From assembly GCF_946151075.1 (NCBI RefSeq), contig NZ_CAMGZB010000001.1:1788001-1852000 (forward strand): 64,000 nt of DNA, read 5' to 3'. Shown here one piece after another: positions 16,717 through 25,603 of this stretch. The position numbers were made by a program, and so were the translations under genes. The notes under the pieces were generated by a model. The model worked only from the letters and a program-made list of their open reading frames with translations. It was not told the origin of the DNA and made no database searches. This stretch comes from Neobacillus sp. Marseille-Q6967. GTDB lineage: Bacteria > Bacillota > Bacilli > Bacillales > Cytobacillaceae. Positions within the stretch are counted from its first letter, which is position 1. Every line of letters begins with the position of its first letter.

Positions 16717-17270
16717 AATCAATAATAACTACAGTTGCTGATGAAATATCGACCGTTTTATCCAACATTAGTGAAGTAGAAGCAAATCATTTATCCAAGC
16801 ATCTGTGTAATGCAAAGCGTATTTTTGTTTACGGAGAAGGTAGATCGGGTCTGATGGGCAAAGCATTTGCAATGAGACTCATGCATGGTGGATTTCCGGT
16901 TTATGTAATTGGTGAAACAGTGACACCAAGTATTGAGGCGGATGATTTGTTAGTAGCGATTTCCGGATCAGGATCAACAGGAGCTATTCATCAATTTGCT
17001 TCAAAATCAAAAGAGCTGGGGGCGAAGGTGTTCCTAGTAACAACCAACAGAGAATCAAAAATTGCGTCCATCAGTGACGGAATCCTTGTCATACCGGCAG
17101 CAACTAAGTATCGGAGACCAGATGAACCAAAAACAATTCAGCCGCTGGGGAATCAATTTGACCAGTCTGTACATCTTGTTCTAGATGCTATTATTATAGG
17201 TACTCTGCAAACAGACGATCTAGCATCCACCTATGATGAGATGACTAAGCGTCATACGAACCTAGAATAA
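16713..17270 (+). CDS. hxlB: 6-phospho-3-hexuloisomerase (SIS domain)
   Basis: The ATG overlaps the hxlA stop as ATGA, so translation is coupled. The 185-residue protein is a single SIS domain with YGEGRSGLMGKAFAMRL (near 38), VAISGSGSTGA (near 88) and the family's C-terminal QPLGNQFDQSVHLVLDAI segment. It interconverts 3-hexulose-6-phosphate and fructose-6-phosphate. With HxlA it forms the ribulose-monophosphate module for formaldehyde fixation, or, in reverse, for making ribulose-5-phosphate. The rpiA gene next to the operon could take that product onward. Confidence 0.85.
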   Translation: MKSIITTVADEISTVLSNISEVEANHLSKHLCNAKRIFVYGEGRSGLMGKAFAMRLMHGGFPVYVIGETVTPSIEADDLLVAISGSGSTGAIHQFASKSKELGAKVFLVTTNRESKIASISDGILVIPAATKYRRPDEPKTIQPLGNQFDQSVHLVLDAIIIGTLQTDDLASTYDEMTKRHTNLE

Positions 17271-17300
17271 ATAGAGTTTTTAAAAAGGGGGAACTTACAG

Positions 17301-17945
17301 TTGAATGTAGTAGAGTTTATAAAAGAATATCCCATTGTTGCTGTCATACGTGATGCGAACCCTCAAAATATAGTCCGAGTTGCGAATGCTTTATTTGAAG
17401 GCGGTGTTAGGGTATTAGAGGTGACAGCAGAAACACCTAAAGTAATGACGATGATTGAAAAAGTAGCCGATGAACTTGGAGATAAAGTTTTAGTTGGTGC
17501 GGGAACGGTTCTCGATCCTGAAACGGCTAGAGCTGCGATTATGGCTGGTAGTCAATTTATTGTTTCACCTTCACTGAATCCTGAAACAATCAAAATGACC
17601 AAACGTTATGGTGTTGTCAGTGTACCAGGTGCTTTAACACCTACAGAAATTTTAACAGCTTATGAGCATGGTGCAGATATGATTAAGGTTTTTCCCGTCA
17701 ATGCCTTTGGTCCGGGGTATATTAAAAATATTCACGGCCCATTCCCGCATGTTCCGTTAATGGTTACAGGGGGAATTAACACATCCAATGTTAATGACTA
17801 CATTAACAATGGTGCATTAGCGGTTGGAGTAGGTAGTAATTTGGTTAGTCCAAAAAACTTAAAAGTTGAGGCAGATTATCTAACCTTAACTGAAAAAGCA
17901 CTTGAATACACACAGATAGTCAAAAAAACAATTACGGTTAAATAG
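17301..17945 (+). CDS. kdgA: KDPG/KHG aldolase
   Basis: The start is TTG 17301 with AAAAAGGGGG 9 bp upstream. The 214-residue class I aldolase has the catalytic Glu40 in VRVLEVTAETP and the Schiff-base Lys129 in MIKVFPVNAFGPGYI, with the phosphate loop VTGGINTSN. It splits 2-keto-3-deoxy-6-phosphogluconate into pyruvate and glyceraldehyde-3-phosphate. It is the step after KdgK; in B. subtilis kdgK and kdgA are adjacent, whereas here hxlA and hxlB lie between them. Confidence 0.9.
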   Translation: MNVVEFIKEYPIVAVIRDANPQNIVRVANALFEGGVRVLEVTAETPKVMTMIEKVADELGDKVLVGAGTVLDPETARAAIMAGSQFIVSPSLNPETIKMTKRYGVVSVPGALTPTEILTAYEHGADMIKVFPVNAFGPGYIKNIHGPFPHVPLMVTGGINTSNVNDYINNGALAVGVGSNLVSPKNLKVEADYLTLTEKALEYTQIVKKTITVK

Positions 17946-17959
17946 GGGGAGCTATTAAA

Positions 17960-19000
17960 ATGAAAAAATTATTCTCATTGTCCTTTGTATTACTATTAGC
18001 TTTATCTGTTGTTTTAGCAGGCTGCAGCAGCAAAGAATCGTCTGGTGGAGGCAGTGATAAAGAAGGCGGAGCTGAAAAGATTAAAATCGTCGCTGCTCAT
18101 AACCAAACTTCTCCAGATAATCCGTACCAAGTTGGTCTATTAAAGTTTAAGGAAGTAGCTGAAAGCAAGTCAAACGGAAATATTGAAGTAGAAGTACATG
18201 CTGGAACAATTGGAACAGAAGAATCAGAGCTAGTGGAAAAGCTGAAATTGGGTGCTGCAGATGTTGTGTTAGTATCTCCTGGTTTTATGACTCAAACAGG
18301 AATTAAAGAAGTTGATTTGTTAGCGCTGCCATATCTATTTGACAGCTACGAGCACTGGGGAAAAGTAGTCGACGGTGAGATCGGCGAAGAAATGGCTAAG
18401 TTAGTTAATGAAAAGTCAAATAATGATTTCAAAATTGTTGGTTACTGGTCTGCAGGTGTAAGACACTATTATGGTAAGAAACCAATTGAGAAAATGGAAG
18501 ATTTAAAAGGATTAACATATAGAACACAAACTTCAGGTGTTGTTGCTGATTACTGGAAACAAGCTGGGGCAATCCCTACATCGATTGCATGGGGAGAACT
18601 TTACCAAGCATTACAACAGAATGTAGTTGATTCATCTGAAAACTCTTATCCATACTTTGTTCAGCAAAATCATCACAAGACAAAGAATGGTAAATATATC
18701 ACTGAAACAGGTCATGATTACACAACAAGATTTTTATTAGTAAATGGTAAAAAGTTCGATTCTTATACAAAGGAACAACAAGAAATTATTTTAGAGGCAG
18801 CTAAAGCTTCTGTTGAAGCAGAAAGAGAATCTGTTTTTGCCCAAGAAGAAGAATATAAAGAAAAAGCAATTGCTGAAGGCGCTGAAGTTAACGAGATTGA
18901 TAGAGCGCCGTTTATTAAACTAGCAGAGCCAATCCAAGAAAAAGCAGCAAAGGAAATGGGTGCGGATCAATTATTAGAAAAGATTAGGTCCTTGAAATAA
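17960..19000 (+). CDS. dctP: TRAP transporter solute-binding lipoprotein (DctP family)
   Basis: This 346-residue protein has a lipoprotein signal ending in VVLAGC (Cys22) and a Ser/Gly-rich linker. The DctP fold follows, with the ligand-binding arginine segment YRTQTSGVVADYW (near 190) and GELYQALQQNVVDSSENSYPYF. It is anchored outside the membrane and delivers a carboxylated substrate to the DctQM permease encoded next. Linked KDG genes suggest a hexuronate or aldonate-type acid as ligand. It takes the position held by the kdgT permease in B. subtilis. Confidence 0.88.
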   Translation: MKKLFSLSFVLLLALSVVLAGCSSKESSGGGSDKEGGAEKIKIVAAHNQTSPDNPYQVGLLKFKEVAESKSNGNIEVEVHAGTIGTEESELVEKLKLGAADVVLVSPGFMTQTGIKEVDLLALPYLFDSYEHWGKVVDGEIGEEMAKLVNEKSNNDFKIVGYWSAGVRHYYGKKPIEKMEDLKGLTYRTQTSGVVADYWKQAGAIPTSIAWGELYQALQQNVVDSSENSYPYFVQQNHHKTKNGKYITETGHDYTTRFLLVNGKKFDSYTKEQQEIILEAAKASVEAERESVFAQEEEYKEKAIAEGAEVNEIDRAPFIKLAEPIQEKAAKEMGADQLLEKIRSLK

Positions 19001-19063
19001 TGATTGGTAGAGGGAAGAGAATCGAAATCTTCCCTTTATCCTTAATAGGGGGTAACGATAAGC

Positions 19064-19540
19064 ATGATCAAAATGCTTGAGAAGATACAGCTTACTATTG
19101 GTGTAATAAGCTTATCAATATTTTTTATCGCCATCATCATCCAGATTGTTACTAGACATTTAGGGATTCCTGTTATTTGGACGGAGGAAGTGGCTAACTA
19201 TACTTTCATCTGGTCTGTTTTTATGGGAGCTTCTGTGATGTTGAATCGAAAAGAGCATTTTAGTTTTGACTTCCTTCTACAAAAGCTTAAGGGAGTATCA
19301 AAGACTACTTTAAACATCGTAATTGACACCATTGTATTATTGTTTGCTGTAGCTCTTTTCTATTACGGAATAGAAGCAGTTCAGAATTTCTGGAATTACA
19401 ATTGGGTATCTCTTCCTCAACTAAAAATGGGGTATGTCTGGATTTCCATTCCTATTACAGGGCTTACGATGGCTATATATTCTCTGAATCACTTGATTAT
19501 TAGTATCAAAGAATTAAAGGGGAAGGGGGCTAACGTATGA
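19064..19540 (+). CDS. dctQ: TRAP transporter small permease (DctQ family)
   Basis: This 158-residue membrane protein has four predicted helices and the DctQ signature WTEEVANYTFIWSVFMGASVMLNRKEHF. It forms the small subunit of the sodium-coupled TRAP permease. Its stop overlaps the start of dctM by 4 bp. The 63-bp gap after dctP carries a GGGGGTAACG site. Confidence 0.88.
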   Translation: MIKMLEKIQLTIGVISLSIFFIAIIIQIVTRHLGIPVIWTEEVANYTFIWSVFMGASVMLNRKEHFSFDFLLQKLKGVSKTTLNIVIDTIVLLFAVALFYYGIEAVQNFWNYNWVSLPQLKMGYVWISIPITGLTMAIYSLNHLIISIKELKGKGANV

Positions 19541-20829
19541 CGGCCATTCTCTTAGTTGCTTTGTTTCTCATTCTAATGTTAATTGGGGTACCAATCGCTT
19601 TTGTTATTGGAATTGTTGCCTTGCTAGGGATCTTTACGGTTCCATATATCCCGGAAGTTACGGTTCCTATGAAAATGTTAAATGGAATTGATTCCTTTGT
19701 ATTGCTTGCCGTTCCTTTGTTTATCCTTGCAGCAAATTTAATGAACAGCGGTAAGATATCCCAAAAACTAATTGACCTTTCAATGGCGATTGTTGGGCAT
19801 ATCCGCGGTGGATTAGCCCATGCAAACATTCTTGTTTCCATGATTTTTGCTGGAGTTTCCGGTGCTGCACAGGCGGATACAGCAGGTGTAGGGAAGATTC
19901 TGATTCCAAATATGAAAAAGCAAGGCTATGACACGGAAACAGCAGTTGGTGTAACAGCAGCGTCTTCTACGATTGGTGTTATCATCCCTCCTAGTATTCC
20001 GATGATTATCTTTGCGGGACTAACCAATGCTTCGATTGGCGCCTTGTTCTTAGGCGGTATTGTTCCTGGTATTTTAATCGGTTTAGGAATGATGTTATTT
20101 GTTTATTTCCGAGCGATTAAAAAAGGCTATCCAAAAGCAGATCGAGCTAAGATGAAAGAGTTGCTGAAACTAGTGAAAGAAACAATTCCGGCATTGATTA
20201 CGCCAGTTATTATCATCGGGGGTATTATTTCCGGTTTCTTTACAGCTACTGAAGCAGCAGCGGTCGCTTCACTTTATACACTGCTGATTAGTATGTTTTT
20301 CTATAAAACAATTAAGCTTTCAGACATACCTAAAATTTTAACGGATACGCTTGCATTAAGCTCATTATCTTTGTTTGCTCTTGCGGCTGCAAGTGCCCTT
20401 GGGGAGTTATTGAGTTATTATCAATTAGCAACAATGGCACAGGACTTCTTCGTCAATAATGTTGGAGCTAAATGGGTATTTATTCTAATCGTTATTGCCT
20501 TTTTCTTATTTATTGGAACCTTTATGGATGCCATTCCGGCGATGATCTTGTTCGTTCCTGTTATATTGCCAACGGCTACCCAATTTGGAATGGACTCTGT
20601 TCATTTAGGACTTGTTGTTGTTATTACTTTAGCCATTGGGCTTGTAACACCGCCTTATGGGCTCTGTTTATTATTAGCTGCAAAAATAGGGGAATTGAGT
20701 ATCGAAAGGTCACTTGTGGCTGTAATGCCATATATTCTAATTATTCTTGCTGTGCTAATCTTTGTAGCCTTTTTCCCAAGTATTGCATTCTATCTGCCTA
20801 AGCTCATTAATCCAGGATTGTTCTTATAA
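19537..20829 (+). CDS. dctM: TRAP transporter large permease (DctM family)
   Basis: This 430-residue, very hydrophobic protein has about 12 predicted helices and the DctM patterns SGAAQADTAGVGKILIPNMKK and IIPPSIPMIIFAG. It carries the transport path of the TRAP system, driven by an ion gradient. The ATG overlaps dctQ as ATGA, so both are made together. The three TRAP genes are complete and in the usual P-Q-M order. Confidence 0.9.
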   Translation: MTAILLVALFLILMLIGVPIAFVIGIVALLGIFTVPYIPEVTVPMKMLNGIDSFVLLAVPLFILAANLMNSGKISQKLIDLSMAIVGHIRGGLAHANILVSMIFAGVSGAAQADTAGVGKILIPNMKKQGYDTETAVGVTAASSTIGVIIPPSIPMIIFAGLTNASIGALFLGGIVPGILIGLGMMLFVYFRAIKKGYPKADRAKMKELLKLVKETIPALITPVIIIGGIISGFFTATEAAAVASLYTLLISMFFYKTIKLSDIPKILTDTLALSSLSLFALAAASALGELLSYYQLATMAQDFFVNNVGAKWVFILIVIAFFLFIGTFMDAIPAMILFVPVILPTATQFGMDSVHLGLVVVITLAIGLVTPPYGLCLLLAAKIGELSIERSLVAVMPYILIILAVLIFVAFFPSIAFYLPKLINPGLFL

Positions 20830-20865
20830 GAGTTAAAGGCCTTTATTTAAGGAGGATATTACATC

Positions 20866-21147
20866 ATGGTTAAGAGAGAAATTTTAAGCAGTGAAGGTTC
20901 ACTGATGTTGGTAAAAGTACATTTAGCTGAAGGGTTTGTCGGCGATATTGATCAGCATGTTCATGAGCAAATCAGCTATATCGAAAAAGGAAAAGTAGAA
21001 TTTGAAGTAAATGGAGAAAAGAAGATTCTGACTGCCGGGGACACACAATATATTCCATCTAACGTGGTTCATCAGGTGAAAGTGTTAGAGGAATGTGTAA
21101 TCTTGGATATTTTTACACCAATTCGTCAGGACTTGCTGCAAGGGTAA
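20866..21147 (+). CDS. Small single-domain cupin (KdgF-like)
   Basis: This 93-residue protein is one cupin barrel: the first motif is QHVHEQISYIEKGKVEFEV with metal-ligand His and Glu residues, and the second is PSNVVHQVKVLEE with the last His. AAGGAGG precedes the ATG 36 bp after dctM. KdgF cupins in pectin and alginate operons linearise unsaturated uronates before the KDG pathway, and the operon position fits such a role. Small cupins are functionally diverse, so only the fold is certain. Confidence 0.7.
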   Translation: MVKREILSSEGSLMLVKVHLAEGFVGDIDQHVHEQISYIEKGKVEFEVNGEKKILTAGDTQYIPSNVVHQVKVLEECVILDIFTPIRQDLLQG

Positions 21148-21153
21148 ATTTCA

Positions 21154-21184
21154 GGGGAGAGGCTTTAAATAGCCTCTCCTTATT
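21154..21184 (+). terminator. Hairpin terminator of the KDG operon
   Basis: GGAGAGGCT and AGCCTCTCC form a strong stem followed by an imperfect T run (TTATTAATTTTT). It lies between convergent genes. Confidence 0.7.
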
Positions 21185-21866
21185 AATTTTTATGAATGAC
21201 CTTTACCTCGCCTTCGCAGCCAATAATAACGGTATCAGTCATACCGATGAATAGTCCCGTTTCGACTAAGCCTAGTAAAAGTTTAAGTTGGTTATGTAGT
21301 TCTTCTGGATTCGAAATATAATGGAATTCACAATCTAATATATAGTTTCCGTTATTAGAAATGAAAACTTTCCCGTCCCCTTTTCTTAAATTTGGGGTTC
21401 CACCTAGTTTCGCAATTCGTTGAGCTGTGACTTCCCAGCCAAAAGGGACAACCTCAACCGGAAGTGGAAACTTGCCTAATTCTTTAACCATTTTTGACTC
21501 ATCGACAATAATGATTAGCTGTTTTGCTTGGGCATCTACTAACTTTTCCCTAAGAAGAGAACCCCCGCCACCTTTTATTAAATTAAAATTGGGATCCACT
21601 TCATCAGCTCCATCGATTGCTAAGTCAAGATTTTGCACCTGTGAAAAATCAGTCAGCGGAATGTTAAATTCTTTTGCCCATCCTTCTGTTCGTATAGAGG
21701 TAGGAATCCCTTTAATTTCGAGCCCTTGTTTCACTAATTCACCTAGTTTTTTCAACATCCAATAAACGGTCGATCCAGAACCCAAGCCAATAACCATTCC
21801 ATTTTGAATGAACTCCGCTGCTTTTTCACCGGACTCTTTTTTTCTTTCGTCTGTAACATTTAACAA
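21183..21866 (-). CDS. rpiA: Ribose-5-phosphate isomerase A
   Basis: I start the gene at TTG 21866, which has AAGGGGTG 6 bp upstream and gives the usual family length (227 residues). GTG 21875 and ATG 21920 lie further upstream in frame. The RpiA motifs are complete: GLGSGSTVYW, GIPTSIRTEGWA, LAIDGADEVDPN and KGGGGSLLREK. The enzyme interconverts ribulose-5-phosphate and ribose-5-phosphate. It faces the KDG/hxl operon, whose HxlA step makes or consumes ribulose-5-phosphate, so the placement may be functional although transcription is separate. Confidence 0.88.
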   Translation of the reverse strand: MLNVTDERKKESGEKAAEFIQNGMVIGLGSGSTVYWMLKKLGELVKQGLEIKGIPTSIRTEGWAKEFNIPLTDFSQVQNLDLAIDGADEVDPNFNLIKGGGGSLLREKLVDAQAKQLIIIVDESKMVKELGKFPLPVEVVPFGWEVTAQRIAKLGGTPNLRKGDGKVFISNNGNYILDCEFHYISNPEELHNQLKLLLGLVETGLFIGMTDTVIIGCEGEVKVIHKN

Positions 21867-21991
21867 AGCGTTCACCCCTTTTTTACAATCATTATAACAA
21901 ATGAAAAATTTACTAGCCATGAAACTCCGTTTAATACTAACATGCCATACGGAAGTTTTTTAAGTTATTAGAATTTTATTTTAATAGATTA

Positions 21992-22143
21992 TTGACAAGT
22001 GATAGGCTTTTTTATATTCTTAGTTTATAACAAATGTTAATCCTCGTAACAAATGTTAAAATTAGACCTCTCAAGTTATATGCAGTAACATTTGTTTCTA
22101 GAACACGAGGAAAAAATTTTCGAAGGAAATGAAAGCGCTGTTA
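21992..22143 (+). promoter_or_regulatory. Promoter, three SorC-type operator motifs and cre box of the gut operon
   Basis: TTGACA (21992-21997) and TATTCT (22015-22020) are 17 bp apart. Downstream lie ATAACAAATGTTAA (22027-22040), GTAACAAATGTTAA (22046-22059) and the inverted form GTAACATTTGTTT (22085-22097). TGAAAGCGCTGTTA at 22130-22143 matches the cre consensus at 12 of 14 positions. The same ACAAATGTTA-type core recurs before the SAF oxidoreductase, the E1-alpha gene and the SorC gene at 44071. Confidence 0.75.
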
Positions 22144-22209
22144 TCACTCGCCGGAGAGGGGTGCAACGGGAAATCTACAAATATATGAAATGGGAGAAGG
22201 AGGGATCTT

Positions 22210-22635
22210 ATGCAGCTTGCCATTATACTTTGTGCCATTCTCATTGTTCAGTATTTATTATCCTTTATACAAATTAAGCATTACAAGCGAAATATCGATA
22301 AAATTGTGAGCGATTACAAGGGGGAAGATGGTTATTTCATGTTCTCCGGGATGGAACGCGGCAAGTTCAAACCAGGTGCCATCGCGATTCTGGTTGTAGA
22401 CCGCGACTATATCATTCACGAATGCCACATGTTAAAGGGGATGTCCGTTCTAACCAAGTTCAAACCGGTAAATCAATATAAGGGCAGACATGTAGGCGAA
22501 ATTGTCAGTGATGTGAATGATATGATTCCTGAAAAAGGGAAAAAGAAACTTCCTGCCTATAGCAAGGCATTGTTAACAGCAAGTGAAAATGCACTATTAA
22601 CGATATCAAAGAACAAAATTTCAATGGGAGTATAA
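22210..22635 (+). CDS. gutM: GutM-family transcriptional activator
   Basis: AGAAGGAGGGA precedes the ATG. The 141-residue protein has one N-terminal membrane helix (QLAIILCAILIVQYLLSFIQ) followed by the GutM domain, GYFMFSGMERGKFKPGAIAILVVD. GutM proteins are linked to glucitol PTS operons and act as accessory activators. The IIC and IIB genes follow within 16 bp each, so this is the first gene of the transport operon. Confidence 0.85.
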   Translation: MQLAIILCAILIVQYLLSFIQIKHYKRNIDKIVSDYKGEDGYFMFSGMERGKFKPGAIAILVVDRDYIIHECHMLKGMSVLTKFKPVNQYKGRHVGEIVSDVNDMIPEKGKKKLPAYSKALLTASENALLTISKNKISMGV

Positions 22636-22650
22636 AAGGAGGTCAATCAA

Positions 22651-23181
22651 ATGGAATGGATTAAATGGTTAGGGGAACATTTCATCGGAATGTTCCAGGC
22701 TGGCGGCGAGACGTTTATGGGGTTAGTAACAGGGATTGTTCCAACGCTGGTTGTATTATTAACGTTTACGTATGCGATGATGAAATTCGTTGGAGAAGAC
22801 AGGGTCACAAGAGTGATTCAATTTGCGGCTAAATATACATTACTGCGCTATACACTCATGCCGGTTCTTTCGGTTTTAATGTTAACAAATCCAATGGCTT
22901 ATACTTTCGGCCGATTCTTACCTGAAAAACAAAAACCTGCTTTTTATGATTCAGCGGTATCTTTCGTTCACCCGGTAACAGGGTTATTCCCATATGCGAA
23001 TGCTGGTGAGTTGTTCGTATACTTAGGAATCGCCAATGGAATCCAAGAATTAGGGCTGCCAGTAGCAGACCTAGCTGTTCGTTACTTTATTGTCGGTGTG
23101 GTTGTTATCTTAATTCGTGGTATTGTAACAGAATTAATCACAAAATATTTAGCGAAAAAAGAAGGCGCGGACTTAGCGTAG
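22651..23181 (+). CDS. srlA: PTS glucitol/sorbitol-type IIC component
   Basis: This 176-residue membrane protein carries the EIIC-GUT pattern: [19 protein letters not shown] at the start, [36 protein letters not shown] in the middle, and [18 protein letters not shown]. It is the N-terminal half of the split transport channel; the other half is part of the IIB-containing protein encoded next. It moves a hexitol or related polyol with phosphorylation. AAAGGAGG lies upstream. Confidence 0.9.
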   Translation: MEWIKWLGEHFIGMFQAGGETFMGLVTGIVPTLVVLLTFTYAMMKFVGEDRVTRVIQFAAKYTLLRYTLMPVLSVLMLTNPMAYTFGRFLPEKQKPAFYDSAVSFVHPVTGLFPYANAGELFVYLGIANGIQELGLPVADLAVRYFIVGVVVILIRGIVTELITKYLAKKEGADLA

Positions 23182-23197
23182 AAGGGGGAGGTACTAT

Positions 23198-24214
23198 ATG
23201 ACTTATCGTGGAGTTTTCGTATCAAAAGGATCAGGCGGCTGGGGTCAAGGCCTATATATAGAACCAACAGCGAAAAAGAATAAAATTGTTTCGATTACAG
23301 GTGGCGGAATCCATCCGGTTGCAGCAAGGATCGCAGAATTAACAGGGGCAGAAGCGGTGGATGGCTTTAAAGGCTCTTATCCAGAAGAGGAAATGGCGTG
23401 TGTTGTTATTGACTGCGGCGGTACAGCTCGAATTGGTGTTTATCCAATGAAACGGATCCTGACAGTTGATGTACTTCCATCTTCTCCTTCAGGCCCGCTT
23501 TCCAAATATATTACAGAAGATATCTTTGTATCAGGGGTTACACCAAAAGAGGTAGCCATTGCTGATGGCTTTAATCAGGCTGCTGGTGCCCAGGAAGTAA
23601 CCGAAGAACCAAAATTTGATACAAAAGATAAGGAGAAATTTAAAGAAAGCTATAGCCAGTTAAAACAGGAAGTAGCGAGCCAGCAAAAAGATAATATCCT
23701 GTTGCGTTTTTCTAAGGGAATCGGTAATTTTACCGGAACTTTCTATCAAGCAGGACGCGACACGATGGATATCTTAATTAAAAACATCCTTCCGTTCATG
23801 GCATTCGTTAGTATGTTAATGGGGATTATCAATTATACCGGTGTTGGTGATTTGATTGCACAGGCAATGACACCACTTGCAGGTTCATTATGGGGACTTT
23901 TAGTAATCGTTATTGTCTGTACCCTGCCATTCTTATCGCCAGTTTTAGGACCAGGAGCGGTTATTGCACAGGTTATCGGGGTATTAATCGGTACTCAAAT
24001 TGCATTAGGAAATATTCCGCCGCAATATGCATTACCTGCACTATTTGCGATCAACGGCCAAGTAGGCTGTGACTTTATCCCAGTTGGTTTATCCCTTGGA
24101 GAAGCAAAGCCTGAAACGGTGCGCTATGGGGTACCGGCGGTATTATACAGCCGCTTAATCACAGGTGTGGTATCCGTTGTGATTGCATACTTTGCAAGCT
24201 TTGGAATGTACTAA
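23198..24214 (+). CDS. srlE: PTS glucitol/sorbitol-type IIB/IIC2 component
   Basis: This 338-residue protein has an N-terminal IIB domain with the phosphocysteine Cys73 in [11 protein letters not shown], a linker, and a C-terminal membrane domain (about 185-338) ending in [25 protein letters not shown]. It takes phosphate from IIA and passes it to the incoming polyol. The IIA gene is not next to it; it lies at 26915, after a regulator and an oxidoreductase. A hairpin terminator follows. Confidence 0.9.
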   Translation: MTYRGVFVSKGSGGWGQGLYIEPTAKKNKIVSITGGGIHPVAARIAELTGAEAVDGFKGSYPEEEMACVVIDCGGTARIGVYPMKRILTVDVLPSSPSGPLSKYITEDIFVSGVTPKEVAIADGFNQAAGAQEVTEEPKFDTKDKEKFKESYSQLKQEVASQQKDNILLRFSKGIGNFTGTFYQAGRDTMDILIKNILPFMAFVSMLMGIINYTGVGDLIAQAMTPLAGSLWGLLVIVIVCTLPFLSPVLGPGAVIAQVIGVLIGTQIALGNIPPQYALPALFAINGQVGCDFIPVGLSLGEAKPETVRYGVPAVLYSRLITGVVSVVIAYFASFGMY

Positions 24215-24224
24215 AAAAAGGTGG

Positions 24225-24257
24225 AACTATGCTTGAGCGGCATAGTTTCTCTTTTTC
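24225..24257 (+). terminator. Terminator after the IIB gene
   Basis: AACTATGC and GCATAGTT pair around TTGAGCG and are followed by TCTCTTTTT. It could attenuate read-through into the SorC gene. Confidence 0.7.
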
Positions 24258-24355
24258 TAAAAATAAGTATGGATGGTTTTTCTAAAATAAGCGGGGTTTT
24301 TCAAAAACAGCTAGATTAAACGAACAGCATTTTGTTATGAAAGAAGAGGATGACG

Positions 24356-25294
24356 GTGGTTATTCAAGATAGACGGATTCTTGTTAAAGTCGCGCAAATG
24401 TATTATGACGAAGGTGCGACTCAATCAGAGATTGCAGAAAAAATTGGGATCAGCCGTTCTCTCGTTTCAAAGGTGTTAACGAAAGCGAGAGAGGAGGGCA
24501 TTGTTGAAATCATCATTCACGATGATCAAATTCACCAGTTCCGTAATCTGGAACGGAAGATTGAGCGATTGTACAATCTGCGTGAAGTGGTTTGTATTGA
24601 GAGTGTGGGCCGCGAGTCTTCGAAAAAGCAATTAGGCGAGGCGGCCAGTGAGTATTTATTACGGGTTATGAAGGATGGACAAATTATTGGTTTGTCTTCG
24701 GGGACGACGTTGTATGAAGTTGCGAAAGCGATGAACTCCGCGCAAGTGTTTCCGTCTGTAACGGTTGTGCCTTTAGTTGGCGGCGTAGGGAACGAGCGGG
24801 TGGATATTCACTCGAATAGTATTGTAGCGAAAATTGGAAGTGCTATTCAGGCGAAGTATGAGTTTCTTCATGTCCCTGTTATGGTGGATACGAAGGAAGC
24901 GAAGGAAGTATTAGTTCGCCAGCCTTCCATTAGCTGTACTCTTCACTTGGCGGCACAATCGAATATTGCGATTGTCGGGATTGGCGGCAGGCCGGAGGAA
25001 TCGACAATGGTGAAATCGTATATGGGACCGGACCATCAGGAAATTACGAATGATCAAGAAATAGTCGGTGACATTTGTTATAACTTTATTAATAAATTTG
25101 GGAAACCGGTGGCGAATTCCTGGAATGACCGGGTCATCGCCCTTGAGTTGGAAAAGTTAAAGGAAATCCCGCTGGTCATTGGAGTTGCTTCTGGTTTAGA
25201 AAAAGTACAGGCCATTAAAGCTGCGTTAGAGGGCGGTTTAATTCATGTCCTGATTACGGATGAAGTAACAGGAAATGCGCTGGTTGAAGGATAA
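24356..25294 (+). CDS. SorC-family sugar-responsive regulator (first of three)
   Basis: GTG 24356 is preferred because AGAAGAGGA lies 5 bp upstream, whereas ATG 24350 touches that site. The 312-residue protein has an N-terminal HTH (YYDEGATQSEIAEKIGISRSLVSKVL) and the SorC sugar-phosphate-binding domain (about 55-312) with GLSSGTTLYEVAKAM and the closing HVLITDEVTGNALVEG. Such proteins are oligomeric and respond to phosphorylated sugars. It lies between the PTS IIB gene and the SAF oxidoreductase, so it probably controls this locus. Confidence 0.85.
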   Translation: MVIQDRRILVKVAQMYYDEGATQSEIAEKIGISRSLVSKVLTKAREEGIVEIIIHDDQIHQFRNLERKIERLYNLREVVCIESVGRESSKKQLGEAASEYLLRVMKDGQIIGLSSGTTLYEVAKAMNSAQVFPSVTVVPLVGGVGNERVDIHSNSIVAKIGSAIQAKYEFLHVPVMVDTKEAKEVLVRQPSISCTLHLAAQSNIAIVGIGGRPEESTMVKSYMGPDHQEITNDQEIVGDICYNFINKFGKPVANSWNDRVIALELEKLKEIPLVIGVASGLEKVQAIKAALEGGLIHVLITDEVTGNALVEG

Positions 25295-25302
25295 TGACAA
25301 TC

Positions 25303-25330
25303 GCTGCACTCTAGACGGTGCAGCTTTTTC
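25303..25330 (+). terminator. Intrinsic terminator after the SorC gene
   Basis: GCTGCAC and GTGCAGC form the stem and five Ts follow. Confidence 0.8.
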
Positions 25331-25401
25331 TATTAAGGCCTTCATATATGTCTTGGATCTATAAGTTTATTATTTTATCAGACATATTTGAAAGTTAAGA
25401 C

Positions 25402-25568
25402 TTGACAGTGCTTACATAAGCGCTTACACTAAAAACATAGGAACAAATGATATGTTAAGTAACAAATGTTATAAAAATAAACAAAGTGTTACTAGCGATA
25501 ACATTTGTACAAGACTACAAGATGTATATAACAGATTCATATTTTTGTTGGAAATGTAAGCGTTATTA
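25402..25568 (+). promoter_or_regulatory. Promoter with two cre boxes and a cluster of SorC-type motifs
   Basis: TTGACA (25402-25407) and TACACT (25425-25430) are 17 bp apart. A cre-like box, ACATAAGCGCTTACA (25414-25428), lies between and over them. Motifs GAACAAATGATATGTT (25441), GTAACAAATGTTAT (25459-25472), AACAAAGTGTTAC (25480-25492) and ATAACATTTGTAC (25498-25510) follow. A second cre box, TGTAAGCGTTATTA (25555-25568), matches at 13 of 14 positions. These explain the 309-bp gap before the oxidoreductase gene. Confidence 0.75.
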
Positions 25569-25603
25569 AACCCAAACTATTTAATTCCTAGGAGGAATCT
25601 TAC

